A stretch of DNA of 64,000 nt from Histomonas meleagridis (taxonomy: Eukaryota; Parabasalia; Tritrichomonadida; Dientamoebidae): NCBI GenBank assembly GCA_020186115.1, contig WSYJ01000186.1:496001-560000 (forward strand). Direction: 5' to 3'. Position 1 is the first letter of the stretch. Each line of letters begins with the position of its first letter. The notes under the pieces were generated by a model. That model saw nothing but the letters and a program-made list of their open reading frames with translations. It was not told the DNA's origin and did no database searches. Positions 1 through 9,807 of this stretch are shown one piece after another. A program made the translations under genes and the position numbers.

Positions 1-181
1 TGTTGTGTTTAGCATTGACGCAACAAGGCTCCTTGCCGTGAGCTTTCTATTGCTCGAAATTATTTATTTTCTTTTGAAGACTCATCTTGTTGGAACAAGT
101 CATTTTTTTGTGGGTATGACAAAACGGTTTACGATTAATATCATCTGAAAAAATCGAATAGCAGTTTCTTCAATCTACCAG
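1..181. other. Upstream region of the karyopherin gene
   Basis: No complete gene is visible. A short open stretch at the left edge could be the end of a neighbouring gene, but it is too short to support. The right half holds the karyopherin promoter, with a Myb-type core at 121-130. Confidence 0.4.
121..130 (+). promoter_or_regulatory. Myb-type AACGG element before the karyopherin gene
   Basis: AAAACGGTTT lies about 50 bases before the start codon at 182 and fits the Myb consensus YAAC[G/T]G. The same core precedes many genes in this window. Function is inferred from position and recurrence only. Confidence 0.45.
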
Positions 182-2920
182 ATGAACTTTACAAAAGAAA
201 ATGTTTTACAAGCTATAGAAGCAGCATCAGGACAAAACCCAAATGATATACAAAATGCTTTAAACTATCTACAAGAATGGAGGGAATCACCTCAAGGAAT
301 TCAAGTAGCTGTTGATATTTTAATATCTTCTAATAATTTAAACGCAAGACTTTACTCTGCTTCCTTAGTTAATCACCAAATTCAATATGTATGGCATAAT
401 GTACAGACAGAATCAAAAGCACAAATTCGCCAAGGTTTTTATTCTCTTATTCTTTCTAATGCTCAATTTCCACCAATATCTTCACTTCTAACAGAAGCTC
501 TATCACAGATAGCCATATTAGATTTTCCAGATGAATTTCCCGAATTTGAATCTGTAATCTTTCCAGGTAACTATGAAGAACTTGAACAAGTTCAATGTGT
601 TACTTCCACCTCATTACTTGGTTCTTTTGGTAACATGGTTGAAGAATCCACACAGATAACAACAGCACGCAAACAATCTCTTCGAAATTATCTATTAGAC
701 AAAAACCAAGAGCTTTCAATGGCGGCCAATTTTTGTTTTGTCAGTCAAGATGTTTCCCTCAATTTAAATGGTCTTAAGATCTTCAACATATTATTACAAT
801 TATTACCCTTAAATCAAGTCATCACACTTAAACCATTTTTACAAAAGGTATGTTTTGAGTTTGTATATAAAGACGAACTTATTGATGACAGTGCCAAATG
901 TTTACGCACATTATTTTCTAAGCGTATTGATAGTCGAGAAATGTATCCACTTGTACCATTAATTTTATTTTCATTTACATCGCCTAATGCATTATTACCG
1001 AGCGGATTACCTATTTCATCCAAGCAACAAATCATTAATATAATTATGTTATTATTATCACAATTCTTCTTAATGATTTTACCGATATTTTATACACAAC
1101 AAATGGAGCCAAGTCCAACAACACAAACGATACTTAACACATTAAATGAAGAACAAATTTCGATCAATGATTTTTATGTCAATATTATGCATATTTTCGA
1201 GGTAATCATCTCATTAAGGAAAGTCGAAGAACTTTCTACTGAATATTGGGGAATGTGGACAATATTACTCCGGACAATGATTAGTGAGAAGAAGATCTCA
1301 CGCGGCTTATTACATAATTTCATTGCGCCAATTATTGGTCATATCAGGGAAAGTTTATTTGAAGTTATCCCAAATGATTTAATCGATGACTTTACATGTA
1401 GTGCACGTTCTAAGAATGTATGGAATTGTTTAGCATTATATGACTTCGAATCGATGAAACAATTTTTATTAGAAAAGACGCCATCGATATCATTATGTTA
1501 TGCACTTGGTAACTTAGATGATTCATTACCAATTGGCTTTGACTTTTCTATCTTCAATCAATTAATATTTGAAACATTCCAACAATTTTCGAATGAAACA
1601 AACCCTAAGTGTCATGTAAGTTTATTATATTGTTTATCACATGTTAAAACTATTTCAAATCCACAAATATTTAATATGTTTTTCGAATATGCACTTAAAT
1701 GTATATCAGAGACAAGTGGAACAATATTACCAGCTGCTGTTAACGCATTATATTATGCATTTCGGAAAGACATAGAGAATAAACTTGGTACAACATATCA
1801 AAACTTACTCGAAAATGATTGCGCTAAAATGTTATGTCAGTATAGTGAGTTATACTTAAAACAACTTGACTTTAATGACGGAGTTAAAATGTATGTAATA
1901 TCTATCACTTTAACTTCTTATGAAACTGATAAAGATAAAGTCATCGAATTATTGAAGTTACTCATCGACCCGTTAATGGAAGCAATTTCGGTTACTTATC
2001 AGCCTGAAAAAACATTCGAAATCATAACGCAATGTTCAATGGCTGCTGGAAGTCTTTCGAAGAAATTCTTCGAACATTTATGGGATCCGTTATTAAGCGC
2101 ATTAAGTATCATGTTGAGCTCCAACCCAAACGTTCATTATCTTGAAGGCGCTCTAAAAGCTATAGCAGCTGGAATGACTCATGAGCCATTAGACCTCGCG
2201 AAGTTCGAAATGATTTGCGGTTGGATGTCAAACCACTTCACTATTCAAGACTGCTTCTTCGACTTTTTCGCTGCTTTACGTAGAGAATTCGTTGACATTA
2301 ACCGATACTTGGCCCAAATTGTGAATACGTTTGTTTTGCCGCTGGCAAACTTTGAAAGGATTTGCTTCCCCTCAATTTTCAATATGTTCTCTCAATTCGG
2401 CTTCGGTTTCTTCGATTTTGAATGCTTCTTGCCGCTGGCCGATAGAGGGCTGAGTTCACTTTTCAACGATGACGTGAAAGCCGTTTGTGAATGTTTAATA
2501 ACACTTATTTCTAAGATGGATAATATGCAAGCAAAAGAAACAATTTATAGGACATGGGGCACATTCATCTCAAGGATATTCGTTTCTTTAACTGATACTT
2601 TACATCAGAACGTTATTAATTCGTTAATTAATTTGTTACGATGTTTCTTCCTTAAGGCTAACAATTTACAGATTTTAAATGATGAATTATTAAATGGAGT
2701 TCTTGCTGCGTTACAAAACGTTGTGGGACAAGAACAAGAACAAGGAATGTTTATGAAATTTATATTGTATATGAAAGATGTAGTGATTTCTTCTTCAAAA
2801 TTCGCTAAAGCTGTTTGCACATTTTTGATAATTATAAGAAAGCTGTCGCCAAGTGATTATGACGCATTTGAAATCAAAATAGAAAACAAACCGTTTTCTT
2901 TCTCAGGCCCATTCAAATAA
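182..2920 (+). CDS. Importin-beta/exportin-family karyopherin
   Basis: This 912-aa protein is predicted to carry cargo through nuclear pores in a Ran-dependent way. Residues about 25-75 look like the importin-beta N-terminal Ran-binding repeat. Residues about 80-135 fit the exportin-1-like region, with the family-typical pattern of late-repeat leucines followed by DFPDEFPEFE. The rest is a helical, HEAT-like solenoid rich in Leu, Ile and Phe, and the length matches transportin-3/importin-13 or exportin types. The ATG at 182 is the first in frame and a Myb-type promoter core lies at 121-130. The gene is tail-to-tail with APC2, with only 92 bases between their stops. The exact subfamily cannot be set from sequence reading. 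Confidence 0.75.
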   Translation: MNFTKENVLQAIEAASGQNPNDIQNALNYLQEWRESPQGIQVAVDILISSNNLNARLYSASLVNHQIQYVWHNVQTESKAQIRQGFYSLILSNAQFPPISSLLTEALSQIAILDFPDEFPEFESVIFPGNYEELEQVQCVTSTSLLGSFGNMVEESTQITTARKQSLRNYLLDKNQELSMAANFCFVSQDVSLNLNGLKIFNILLQLLPLNQVITLKPFLQKVCFEFVYKDELIDDSAKCLRTLFSKRIDSREMYPLVPLILFSFTSPNALLPSGLPISSKQQIINIIMLLLSQFFLMILPIFYTQQMEPSPTTQTILNTLNEEQISINDFYVNIMHIFEVIISLRKVEELSTEYWGMWTILLRTMISEKKISRGLLHNFIAPIIGHIRESLFEVIPNDLIDDFTCSARSKNVWNCLALYDFESMKQFLLEKTPSISLCYALGNLDDSLPIGFDFSIFNQLIFETFQQFSNETNPKCHVSLLYCLSHVKTISNPQIFNMFFEYALKCISETSGTILPAAVNALYYAFRKDIENKLGTTYQNLLENDCAKMLCQYSELYLKQLDFNDGVKMYVISITLTSYETDKDKVIELLKLLIDPLMEAISVTYQPEKTFEIITQCSMAAGSLSKKFFEHLWDPLLSALSIMLSSNPNVHYLEGALKAIAAGMTHEPLDLAKFEMICGWMSNHFTIQDCFFDFFAALRREFVDINRYLAQIVNTFVLPLANFERICFPSIFNMFSQFGFGFFDFECFLPLADRGLSSLFNDDVKAVCECLITLISKMDNMQAKETIYRTWGTFISRIFVSLTDTLHQNVINSLINLLRCFFLKANNLQILNDELLNGVLAALQNVVGQEQEQGMFMKFILYMKDVVISSSKFAKAVCTFLIIIRKLSPSDYDAFEIKIENKPFSFSGPFK

Positions 2921-3012
2921 TACGTTAACTTCAACGGGTTTAATAAACGTCTGTCTGTAAATTATTCAATTATGCGTATCGGATCAGTTGGCAAAAACGA
3001 TCGGAAATAATC

Positions 3013-5073
3013 TCATTCAATTATCTTTCTATGATTTTCCAAATTTTGGATATCAGTTGCAACATTTTCATCTAATAATTTCACAACTTCTTCTTCTTCA
3101 TCGACAGATATCAAACCTTTCTCGACTAAGAACATTATCATTTTCATATATTGTTCATAAGTTCGATTAAACTTAGGGAACTGAATGAACTTTTTCATAA
3201 GCTCATACAATCTTTTCAATGTGATAATTTCTTTGATTCTGTTTTGTAAAATTGACACAACAAATCTGACAAACAACGCAGCGTCTCTGATGTAAGGATC
3301 CTCTTCTTCCTCTTCTTCGACCATTTCATCGTTGTTGTTATCAAATTCTTCTTCATATATGTTCTTGAACAAAGGCTTGGTTTCACTCATCATATATTCG
3401 TTGCCATCTTTCACAAATATATTATTAGAAACCCAAAAGTTTAATGCGCTTTCAGCTAACTTCCGTGTGACTTCAAGTTCTTTAATTACGATATCAGTCG
3501 TAATTTTATCATATTCGTTCATTAACAAAATTACACTTGCATACAATGGTGAAACATTAATTTTAATTGTTTCATCCTCTTCAAATTCCAACTCTAGTTC
3601 AACAGTACCAACAGTATTATGCCATTTAAGTTTTCGTGGATGCTTTAAATGTTCAAACTCTTCAGTGTATCGATGGATTTCTTCTGATATTTCATTCGGA
3701 AGTTTTAATGATTCATTTGGTATCGGAGGCCAATACATGTGCGATATGATAAGTGGTTGGACATTGTCACAATCAAATGTTATAGCAAGGTGTTTCGAGT
3801 CTGCAACATCTTTCAGTATCACTTCACATTTCATGAAGCTTTGACTTCCGAAGCGTTTCTTCAGGAGTTCAATAGCTCGAACTTCATTGTCGAATCTAAA
3901 CCCTGCGGAGGTCTCAATTCGACGCGAAAGTTCTTTCTCGAGTTGTGTTATAAATGATGAGACTGATCCGTAAACATGGAGAAGTAAGGCAAGCGCATCA
4001 GAATCAGATGCGCCATGAATAAGTGATTCCGGATCTTTGATGTGTGAGTGTAATGGTTCTGGATTCCATGAGAGATCTAAATCTTTTTGTGCATTAGCTT
4101 CTCGAATAACATCGTCGTCATTAGGCTTTTGAGCTGAGATATCTGAGGCTACAAGTGTGTCGTCTTCAAGAATTCGATTGACAATTGTATCTAATAGATC
4201 ATTTCGTGTTGTTAAATATTGTTGAATAGGTGGCGAAACTGCACGTGTTAAACCACCGCTTTCATCAACAATGTTTAACGCTTGGATGGCACTAATGTAT
4301 TGTGTAACAATGTCAGATGTAGAAGCACCTAAATGAAGTAAACGGGTGATAAATATTTTAACGGTCGTTTCGGCGACCGTTTTGAACGCGGACGTTTGTG
4401 AACAGCACTTTTTAAGATCAATTAAAGCGGGTTCAGAATCTGGATACAATGTAACAATATCAAAGATTTGATTGGAGCGAAGGGAAATGACCTTCTTATA
4501 TATGGATTGTTTTAAATGTCTTTTTTCTTTTATTATATCAGGAAATCGGTTTTGATATTTTTTAATTAAATTTGAAAGTGCTTCAAGTGACGCTGCTAAA
4601 GCTGATTCTTCATAATTATCAGAAAATTTATCAACGACTGTGAGACATTCATTTTTGATGTGCTTAACAATTAATGAACGAAATTGTGGAATCAAACCAC
4701 AAAATGTGAAAGCATCATAAATTTCTTGATTCAAAGATATATCATTGTTGTTAAAAAACTTAAAGTCATTGATTCCATTTTCAAAATTGATGAGAAGAAG
4801 TGAGAGAAGAAGAGATTGAATTTCATTATCTAAATCTGGATTAAATAAAACAACTGCTGTTTTAAACTCATGAAGGTTATTCATAAGCTTGATTGCAATT
4901 TGAGTTATGCTTTGTCCTGGATTTGAATTAATGAGATTTGTTGAAAATCTTCGGATAGATGTGAGAATTAACTTACAAACCAGATTAAAATTTTCTTCAG
5001 TAATATGGCCAATTACGTTTTGCTGAAATAGATTTGTATCAAGTTTAAGAATTGGATCAACAAAAGAGAGCAT
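3013..5073 (-). CDS. APC2: Anaphase-promoting complex subunit 2 (APC2 cullin)
   Basis: This is the cullin-like scaffold of the anaphase-promoting complex, which with the RING subunit APC11 ubiquitinates mitotic cyclins and securin. The C-terminal half carries the cullin homology region: a block with YWPPIPNESLKLP, then LKHPRKLKWHNTVGTVELEL, the segment that distinguishes APC2 from other cullins. The last 80 residues are a winged-helix domain typical of APC2 C-termini. An acidic stretch (EEEEEED) precedes it. The open frame extends upstream to 5169 but begins at TTG. The first ATG is at 5073, giving 686 aa, somewhat shorter than animal APC2, and a TAAACGTTC element sits just upstream at 5083-5091. 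The N-terminal half is diverged. Confidence 0.85.
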   Translation of the reverse strand: MLSFVDPILKLDTNLFQQNVIGHITEENFNLVCKLILTSIRRFSTNLINSNPGQSITQIAIKLMNNLHEFKTAVVLFNPDLDNEIQSLLLSLLLINFENGINDFKFFNNNDISLNQEIYDAFTFCGLIPQFRSLIVKHIKNECLTVVDKFSDNYEESALAASLEALSNLIKKYQNRFPDIIKEKRHLKQSIYKKVISLRSNQIFDIVTLYPDSEPALIDLKKCCSQTSAFKTVAETTVKIFITRLLHLGASTSDIVTQYISAIQALNIVDESGGLTRAVSPPIQQYLTTRNDLLDTIVNRILEDDTLVASDISAQKPNDDDVIREANAQKDLDLSWNPEPLHSHIKDPESLIHGASDSDALALLLHVYGSVSSFITQLEKELSRRIETSAGFRFDNEVRAIELLKKRFGSQSFMKCEVILKDVADSKHLAITFDCDNVQPLIISHMYWPPIPNESLKLPNEISEEIHRYTEEFEHLKHPRKLKWHNTVGTVELELEFEEDETIKINVSPLYASVILLMNEYDKITTDIVIKELEVTRKLAESALNFWVSNNIFVKDGNEYMMSETKPLFKNIYEEEFDNNNDEMVEEEEEEDPYIRDAALFVRFVVSILQNRIKEIITLKRLYELMKKFIQFPKFNRTYEQYMKMIMFLVEKGLISVDEEEEVVKLLDENVATDIQNLENHRKIIE

Positions 5074-5185
5074 TGGAAATATTAAACGTTCTTTATTTTC
5101 ACAGTGTTTGTTTGGATATTTGAGGCTAAAACAATCGTTACAAAAAAAAGAATCATTTTTTGAAAACAATTTAATTACAAATATA

Positions 5186-5725
5186 TTACGCTCCCCAATA
5201 AAATGTTCTACATGAAGACCTGGTTCTTGTGGTTATTTCAGGTGGAAGAACCCGAGAACATACATATGGTTTTTTAGGTTGTTGATTTAGATCTGGCTGT
5301 GATGACAAAAAAGAGCTTCTTTGGCTAATTATATCTTCAATAACATGGTTGTCTTTAGAACTTCTGTTCACTTTAATTCTTTCTTTCTCTTTCTTTCTTT
5401 TCCATTTTCCATAACGAATTTTATCTTCCCATTGCTTTTCTGCTTGTTTAATTGCTTCTTGGCGTTTGATTTCGTATTTAACTTCAAATGCTCTTCTTCT
5501 ACCAGAGTAAATATCATCACTTGTTGGTGCCTTTTTTGTCTCATTTTGTCTGGTTAACTTTGGTGCTGTTTTTGGTCTGCGTGGGGTTTGAAAATGATTA
5601 TTATTGATATTTGGAGAAAATGATTCCAATCTGATAGGTGTCTGTAAAAAGTTTGCTAAGTCTGTTTCGAATTGATCTGAAGTATTTAAATTACGTCTCG
5701 CAGATAAAGGATATTTTTTTTTCAT
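5186..5725 (-). CDS. Small basic coiled-coil protein, unknown
   Basis: I do not recognise this 179-aa protein. It is highly charged and basic. Residues about 70-125 form a Lys/Glu/Arg-rich helix that is probably a coiled coil (YEIKRQEAIKQAEKQWEDKI). The flanks are low-complexity, rich in Ser, Pro and Gln, and contain a TPRRPKTAP segment. No membrane segment or enzyme motif is seen. It ends about 110 bases before the APC2 start on the same strand, so the APC2 promoter must be very short. Two Myb-type elements lie directly upstream at 5745-5775, which supports a real gene. Confidence 0.6.
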   Translation of the reverse strand: MKKKYPLSARRNLNTSDQFETDLANFLQTPIRLESFSPNINNNHFQTPRRPKTAPKLTRQNETKKAPTSDDIYSGRRRAFEVKYEIKRQEAIKQAEKQWEDKIRYGKWKRKKEKERIKVNRSSKDNHVIEDIISQRSSFLSSQPDLNQQPKKPYVCSRVLPPEITTRTRSSCRTFYWGA

Positions 5726-6118
5726 GATTTAGAGAGAAATGTGTTTTAACGGATTAAAAAGAAATTTAAACGGTCAATAAAAAATAATGTTTTTTGAAAA
5801 CATCATAATATTTAATTCATAAATGGAAATGGTTTTCTTTAGTGTTATGCTAATAGATTTGTTAATAAAACCATAGAACTTGCCAACGCATTCTAAAATT
5901 TAGTGATTGAAATTTGTCGACAAATGCAATTTTTATTAGCTTAGGAAAAATAACACATAGAAACAGCGCATGATTATTAAGTCAATGATATATGGCTGGA
6001 ATTAATAAAAATTCATATGAATTAAATTTGTACTTGAAAACTTGCCATTTCATGAAATTTCTTTTTTGACAAAACCGATAATGTTTTTCAAAAGTTTATT
6101 TTGTACTTTTTCGATCAA
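5726..6118. promoter_or_regulatory. Divergent promoter region
   Basis: This stretch separates the unknown gene (minus strand) from the DENN gene (plus strand). It carries TTTTAACGGATT at 5745 and TTTAAACGGTC at 5765, both Myb-type cores pointing to the minus-strand gene. The remainder is AT-rich with nothing else recognised. Confidence 0.4.
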
Positions 6119-7360
6119 ATGTTTCGATTTCGCCCTCCTGAAAATGATAACTTATTTGAATTTGTAGGAAAGTTAGAACTACCCACAAAAGATGAACAAA
6201 ATAAAATCACAATAATTTTCCCTTCAGATGGACAAGAGTACGAAGATTTCAATGATTCCATATTAAATTTAGTGTTTCCTCTACCAAATAATGTATTTAT
6301 CAAAAAGGGCGACAAAACATGGATTAACCTCCTTGAGAATCAAGTTATAAATGATCTTCCACAAACTTTATTTATTTACATTCATTATCATTTCAATGAA
6401 TCAGTGTTAGAAGCATATTTTCTTGTCTCAAAATATCTTCATCCCAAGCTTCTGACTAAACTTGTTGAATTAGCACCAACTGAGAATGCAAATAATATTT
6501 TTTCACAATATCGTAATATTCCATTCAAAGCAACACCATATGATGTTGTTTGTGAAAATTGTCCCGAACCTGTAATCCAAAAGCAAGGATTTTCTGGGCA
6601 ATGCGAAACCACATATTTCCTTAATTTTTTCCTATCCAATTACCCACCCTTTTACATCTGTATCTTTATTTACTTCCTTTTCTTGAAGCAAAAAGTTGCT
6701 ATTGTTTCTTCTTCATTTGAACTCGCATCAAAAACCGTTCTATCGATTTTAACGTTCCTCTATCCGATAGAGCTATCGTGCGTTGGGATACCCCTTCTCA
6801 GCCTCAAAGACTTAAGTCCACTCCAAACTAAAGATCCCATTGTTATTGGAATCCATTCTTCAGCACTTCTCCAATTATACTCCGATAATGCCTTCAAGGA
6901 TTTTATTATTTTCAATGCTGATGATCCATACATTTTTTCAAGGGCAAGTAACAAACATCTCTTCACAAGCAAAATAACTGAATTGATCACTACCTTCCAC
7001 GACAATGTTACCTCTCTCTGCATAGCCCAAAAACCAATTTTTCCTGGAATCTTCATTTTGAAAGAGATTGACATATTTGTTGTCAATATGCTAAAAGAAG
7101 TTTGTAACGCAACTCAGACAGATTACGAAAGCATTAAGTACGATTGGAACAAAGGTGTAAATCTGTTTTGTAAATCTGATGTAATGAAATCATTAATCGA
7201 TCAAGCAAGCGAAACAAGCGCAAATAGAGAAGCAAGAAATGCGTTTTGGCCCGAGAGCGACGAGTACGGAAGGAACTACAAAAACGTGCGAAGAGTACCA
7301 AATCCGCCGAAAACGAAATACGAAATCACATCAAAGAAGAAGAAAGACAAGAAAAAGTAA
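6119..7360 (+). CDS. DENN-domain protein (putative Rab GEF)
   Basis: The 413-aa product is predicted to be a DENN-domain protein, a class that activates Rab GTPases in vesicle traffic. The central DENN core is clear: a hydrophobic strand KQKVAIVSSSFELASKTVLS, then FLYPIELSCVGIPLL, then DPIVIGIHSSALLQL and FIIFNADDPYI, in the family order. An upstream-DENN-like region occupies about residues 10-130. The C-terminus is Lys-rich (SKKKKDKKK). It lacks long extra domains. The frame opens at a TTG at 6101; the first ATG at 6119 gives MFRFRPPEND and is preferred. The stop is followed by A, forming TAAA, the trichomonad polyadenylation signal. Confidence 0.75.
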   Translation: MFRFRPPENDNLFEFVGKLELPTKDEQNKITIIFPSDGQEYEDFNDSILNLVFPLPNNVFIKKGDKTWINLLENQVINDLPQTLFIYIHYHFNESVLEAYFLVSKYLHPKLLTKLVELAPTENANNIFSQYRNIPFKATPYDVVCENCPEPVIQKQGFSGQCETTYFLNFFLSNYPPFYICIFIYFLFLKQKVAIVSSSFELASKTVLSILTFLYPIELSCVGIPLLSLKDLSPLQTKDPIVIGIHSSALLQLYSDNAFKDFIIFNADDPYIFSRASNKHLFTSKITELITTFHDNVTSLCIAQKPIFPGIFILKEIDIFVVNMLKEVCNATQTDYESIKYDWNKGVNLFCKSDVMKSLIDQASETSANREARNAFWPESDEYGRNYKNVRRVPNPPKTKYEITSKKKKDKKK

Positions 7361-8048
7361 AATGTTTGAACTGATTTTGGTGTGCACACACAATAAATAA
7401 ATAATAATTCAAGCGTAAGTTCTGTATTTGAAATTGAGGTTATTTTTGAACAATACCTGATAAGTTATGTTACAATGTGTTTTTACAGTTAATAAAAGTA
7501 AATTTGAAATATCAAACATTTGAAATTTTTAGTTATTATATTAAATTGTATCATTTTTTCATCTATAAATTAAATTAATGAAGGCGTTGCTAGAATTTGT
7601 GTTTTATGTAAAAGTGTTGGCGAATATGTGAATGCATTTGATTTCAAATTTAATTTTGAATTATTTCTTAAATCAAAATTTAATCGACTCCAATTACTAA
7701 AACAATAACCTCATATTTAACAAAATTCGATTCAATAATGTACATGATGAAATTGCCAATAGATTCAATGTTTTCATCAAATATAACGTTGATCAAATTT
7801 GAAAAAAAGAAAATGCATAATTTCCAATTGAAACATCATTTGAAACATTTACTTCAATGAGTGAATTCCACTATGTAATATTCATTATTTTCGATTTTTC
7901 TTAAGTTTTGAGAAATACAAAAACATTTGATAGATTTTTTGAATTGTATTATTTTTATATTGATCAGTTACCTAAGAAATATTTCTTGTTATCATTTAGC
8001 TGTATTCGACAAGAATATTAAATAATTGATACAAAAGTGGCAATTTAA
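7361..8048. other. AT-rich gap, no gene seen
   Basis: Very AT-rich sequence between the DENN gene and the decayed ankyrin copy. No promoter-like Myb core, repeat or RNA gene was recognised. Confidence 0.4.
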
Positions 8049-9493
8049 ATGGAATATCAAATAAAAAGCGAAATTCATGAAAACGAATGGGAAACATTAA
8101 TATATATTAAGAATTTAATTTTTAGTTTAAACAAAGAAAATATTATTCAGTCTTCAAAATCAATCATAAGTAAATATTTATCCATTCTCTTTTAATTTAA
8201 TTATTGTTAGGATTACATATGCAACTACTATCATACGAATGAAAGATGTTGATTTATATTTGGATTTTCTTAAAGAAATCAAAAAACTAGAAACAAGCAT
8301 TCAGAAAGATATTGATATTTTTGATTTATATGGAAATTTTCTTGTTTGTAAAAATACACAAGAATCATATTATCTTCTTGCGAAAATGATTGAAGATAAT
8401 ATACTCGATAAAAAAAGCATTAAAAACATAAAACACCCATTTACTTCTAAAGGATATTTTATACAGTACATGCCAAATGAAACAATTAAAGAATTAAGGG
8501 ATCATAAATTTGCTGAATATAAAGAATTATGAAGAACTTAAAAAGAATGATTGGGAACTTCATAAGAAATTAATTAATGAAGGGCATAGTCCAAACGAAA
8601 TTGCTGTAATAATTCGGAATGATGAAATAGAAAAACTTCAAGAAATATCATCAAACAAATTTTGATTTTAATCAATTTATTATGCCATCACTTTATGAAA
8701 GATGTGATTTTGTTAATCAAGAAAATGTTACATTAATTGATTATGCAGCATTTTTTTCTTCGATTAAATGTTTTAGATATTTACTTATGAATGGCTCTAA
8801 CATAAATAATACAGGTAAATATGCAATTGCAGGTGGGAATGAAGAAATCATTCATTTATGTGAACAGAATCATTCAACATTTGAAGGTGCATATGAAGCT
8901 TCAATAGAATTTCATCGAAATGATATCTTTAAATATCTTTATGAAAACAAATTAGAAGAAATACGACCAAAGTCAATGCTTCAAACGCCTGGAGATAGAA
9001 CTAATCATTTGGTAAGTTTCTGTATTCAAAAAGATAATTATGAAATTCTAAAATATTTTGAAGAAAAAGGAATTAATGTTGATGTTGATAATATAAATGA
9101 ATCAGCAAGAAATGGAAATTTATATCTCGTGAAGTATTTCCTTCAAAATAATCAAATTCCAAAAAATATTTTGCCATTTGCTTCAGAATCAGGAAATATT
9201 GAACTTGTGAAATATGTTTTAGAACAAAAAGGAATTGATGTTAATGAAAAACATATTCATTTTAATAATTTTGGATTTATTTTAATAATTTTATATATGT
9301 TTTAATAAATTGGAATATGTTTTAATAATTTTATATATGTTTTAATAATTTAGAATATGTTTTAATAATTTGGAATATGTTTTAATAATATTTGACTGCA
9401 ATTCAAATTGCACAACAAAAAGGTTTTAAAGAAATTGTAAATTTACTATTTGAAAAAAGTACAAATAAAAATTCTGATTGTCTTCTTCTATAA
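8049..9493 (+). pseudogene. Decayed DUF3447/ankyrin-repeat gene, copy 1
   Basis: This is a broken member of the trichomonad DUF3447/ankyrin family. It aligns with the intact paralogue at 31033 but carries frameshifts near 8190, 8525 and 8660. The start fits ATG 8049, then the pieces 8239-8532 and 8682-9305 remain open. The second piece holds the DUF3447 core (YAAFFSSIKCFRYLLMNG) and ankyrin-like units ending in DVNEKHI. From about 9245 the frame enters an AT-rich spacer built on a 20-base unit, then resumes at 9395 with a final ankyrin unit (TAIQIAQQKGF) and a stop at 9491-9493. Bases 8955-9331 are nearly identical to 32101-32477. The proteins of this family have no established function. Confidence 0.85.
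9250..9394 (+). repeat. 20-base AT-rich minisatellite spacer in ankyrin copy 1
   Basis: Imperfect tandem copies of a unit like AATATGTTTTAATAATTTGG lie between two ankyrin units and contain stop codons. The spacing from one ankyrin unit (9165) to the next (9395) is 230 bases, the same as the first spacer interval in the paralogue at 32311-32541. Confidence 0.8.
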
Positions 9494-9807
9494 ACATCAA
9501 ATATTCATTTTCAATAAGAAATGATAATGGTAATGAAGCATATATTGCTAATAATCAAATCAACTCGAAGATCAAATTTTCTCAGGAAATAATAGAAAGA
9601 AAAGTATCAAAACAAAAGTTAATATAAACATTCAAACATATGAAAATCATCAAAATTACATATACATAATAATATTTTTACATATTATCAAATATATTCA
9701 CAAAGCTGAATTCATGGAAATATAAAAATACAACAATATTTTTTCAATTACATTATAAGAAAAACTTCAACAAAAAATTGTTGATAACAACATAACAAAG
9801 ATCAGTA
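9494..9807. other. AT-rich gap
   Basis: The first 170 bases resemble the 3' flank of the ankyrin paralogue at 32943-33090, so the copied unit extends past the stop. Nothing else is recognised before the mariner end. Confidence 0.5.

Noticed and set aside
5074-5169. Longer N-terminus for APC2 from TTG 5169
   Set aside because: There is no ATG in the extension, and an AACGTT-type element lies between it and ATG 5073, so transcription and translation most likely start downstream.
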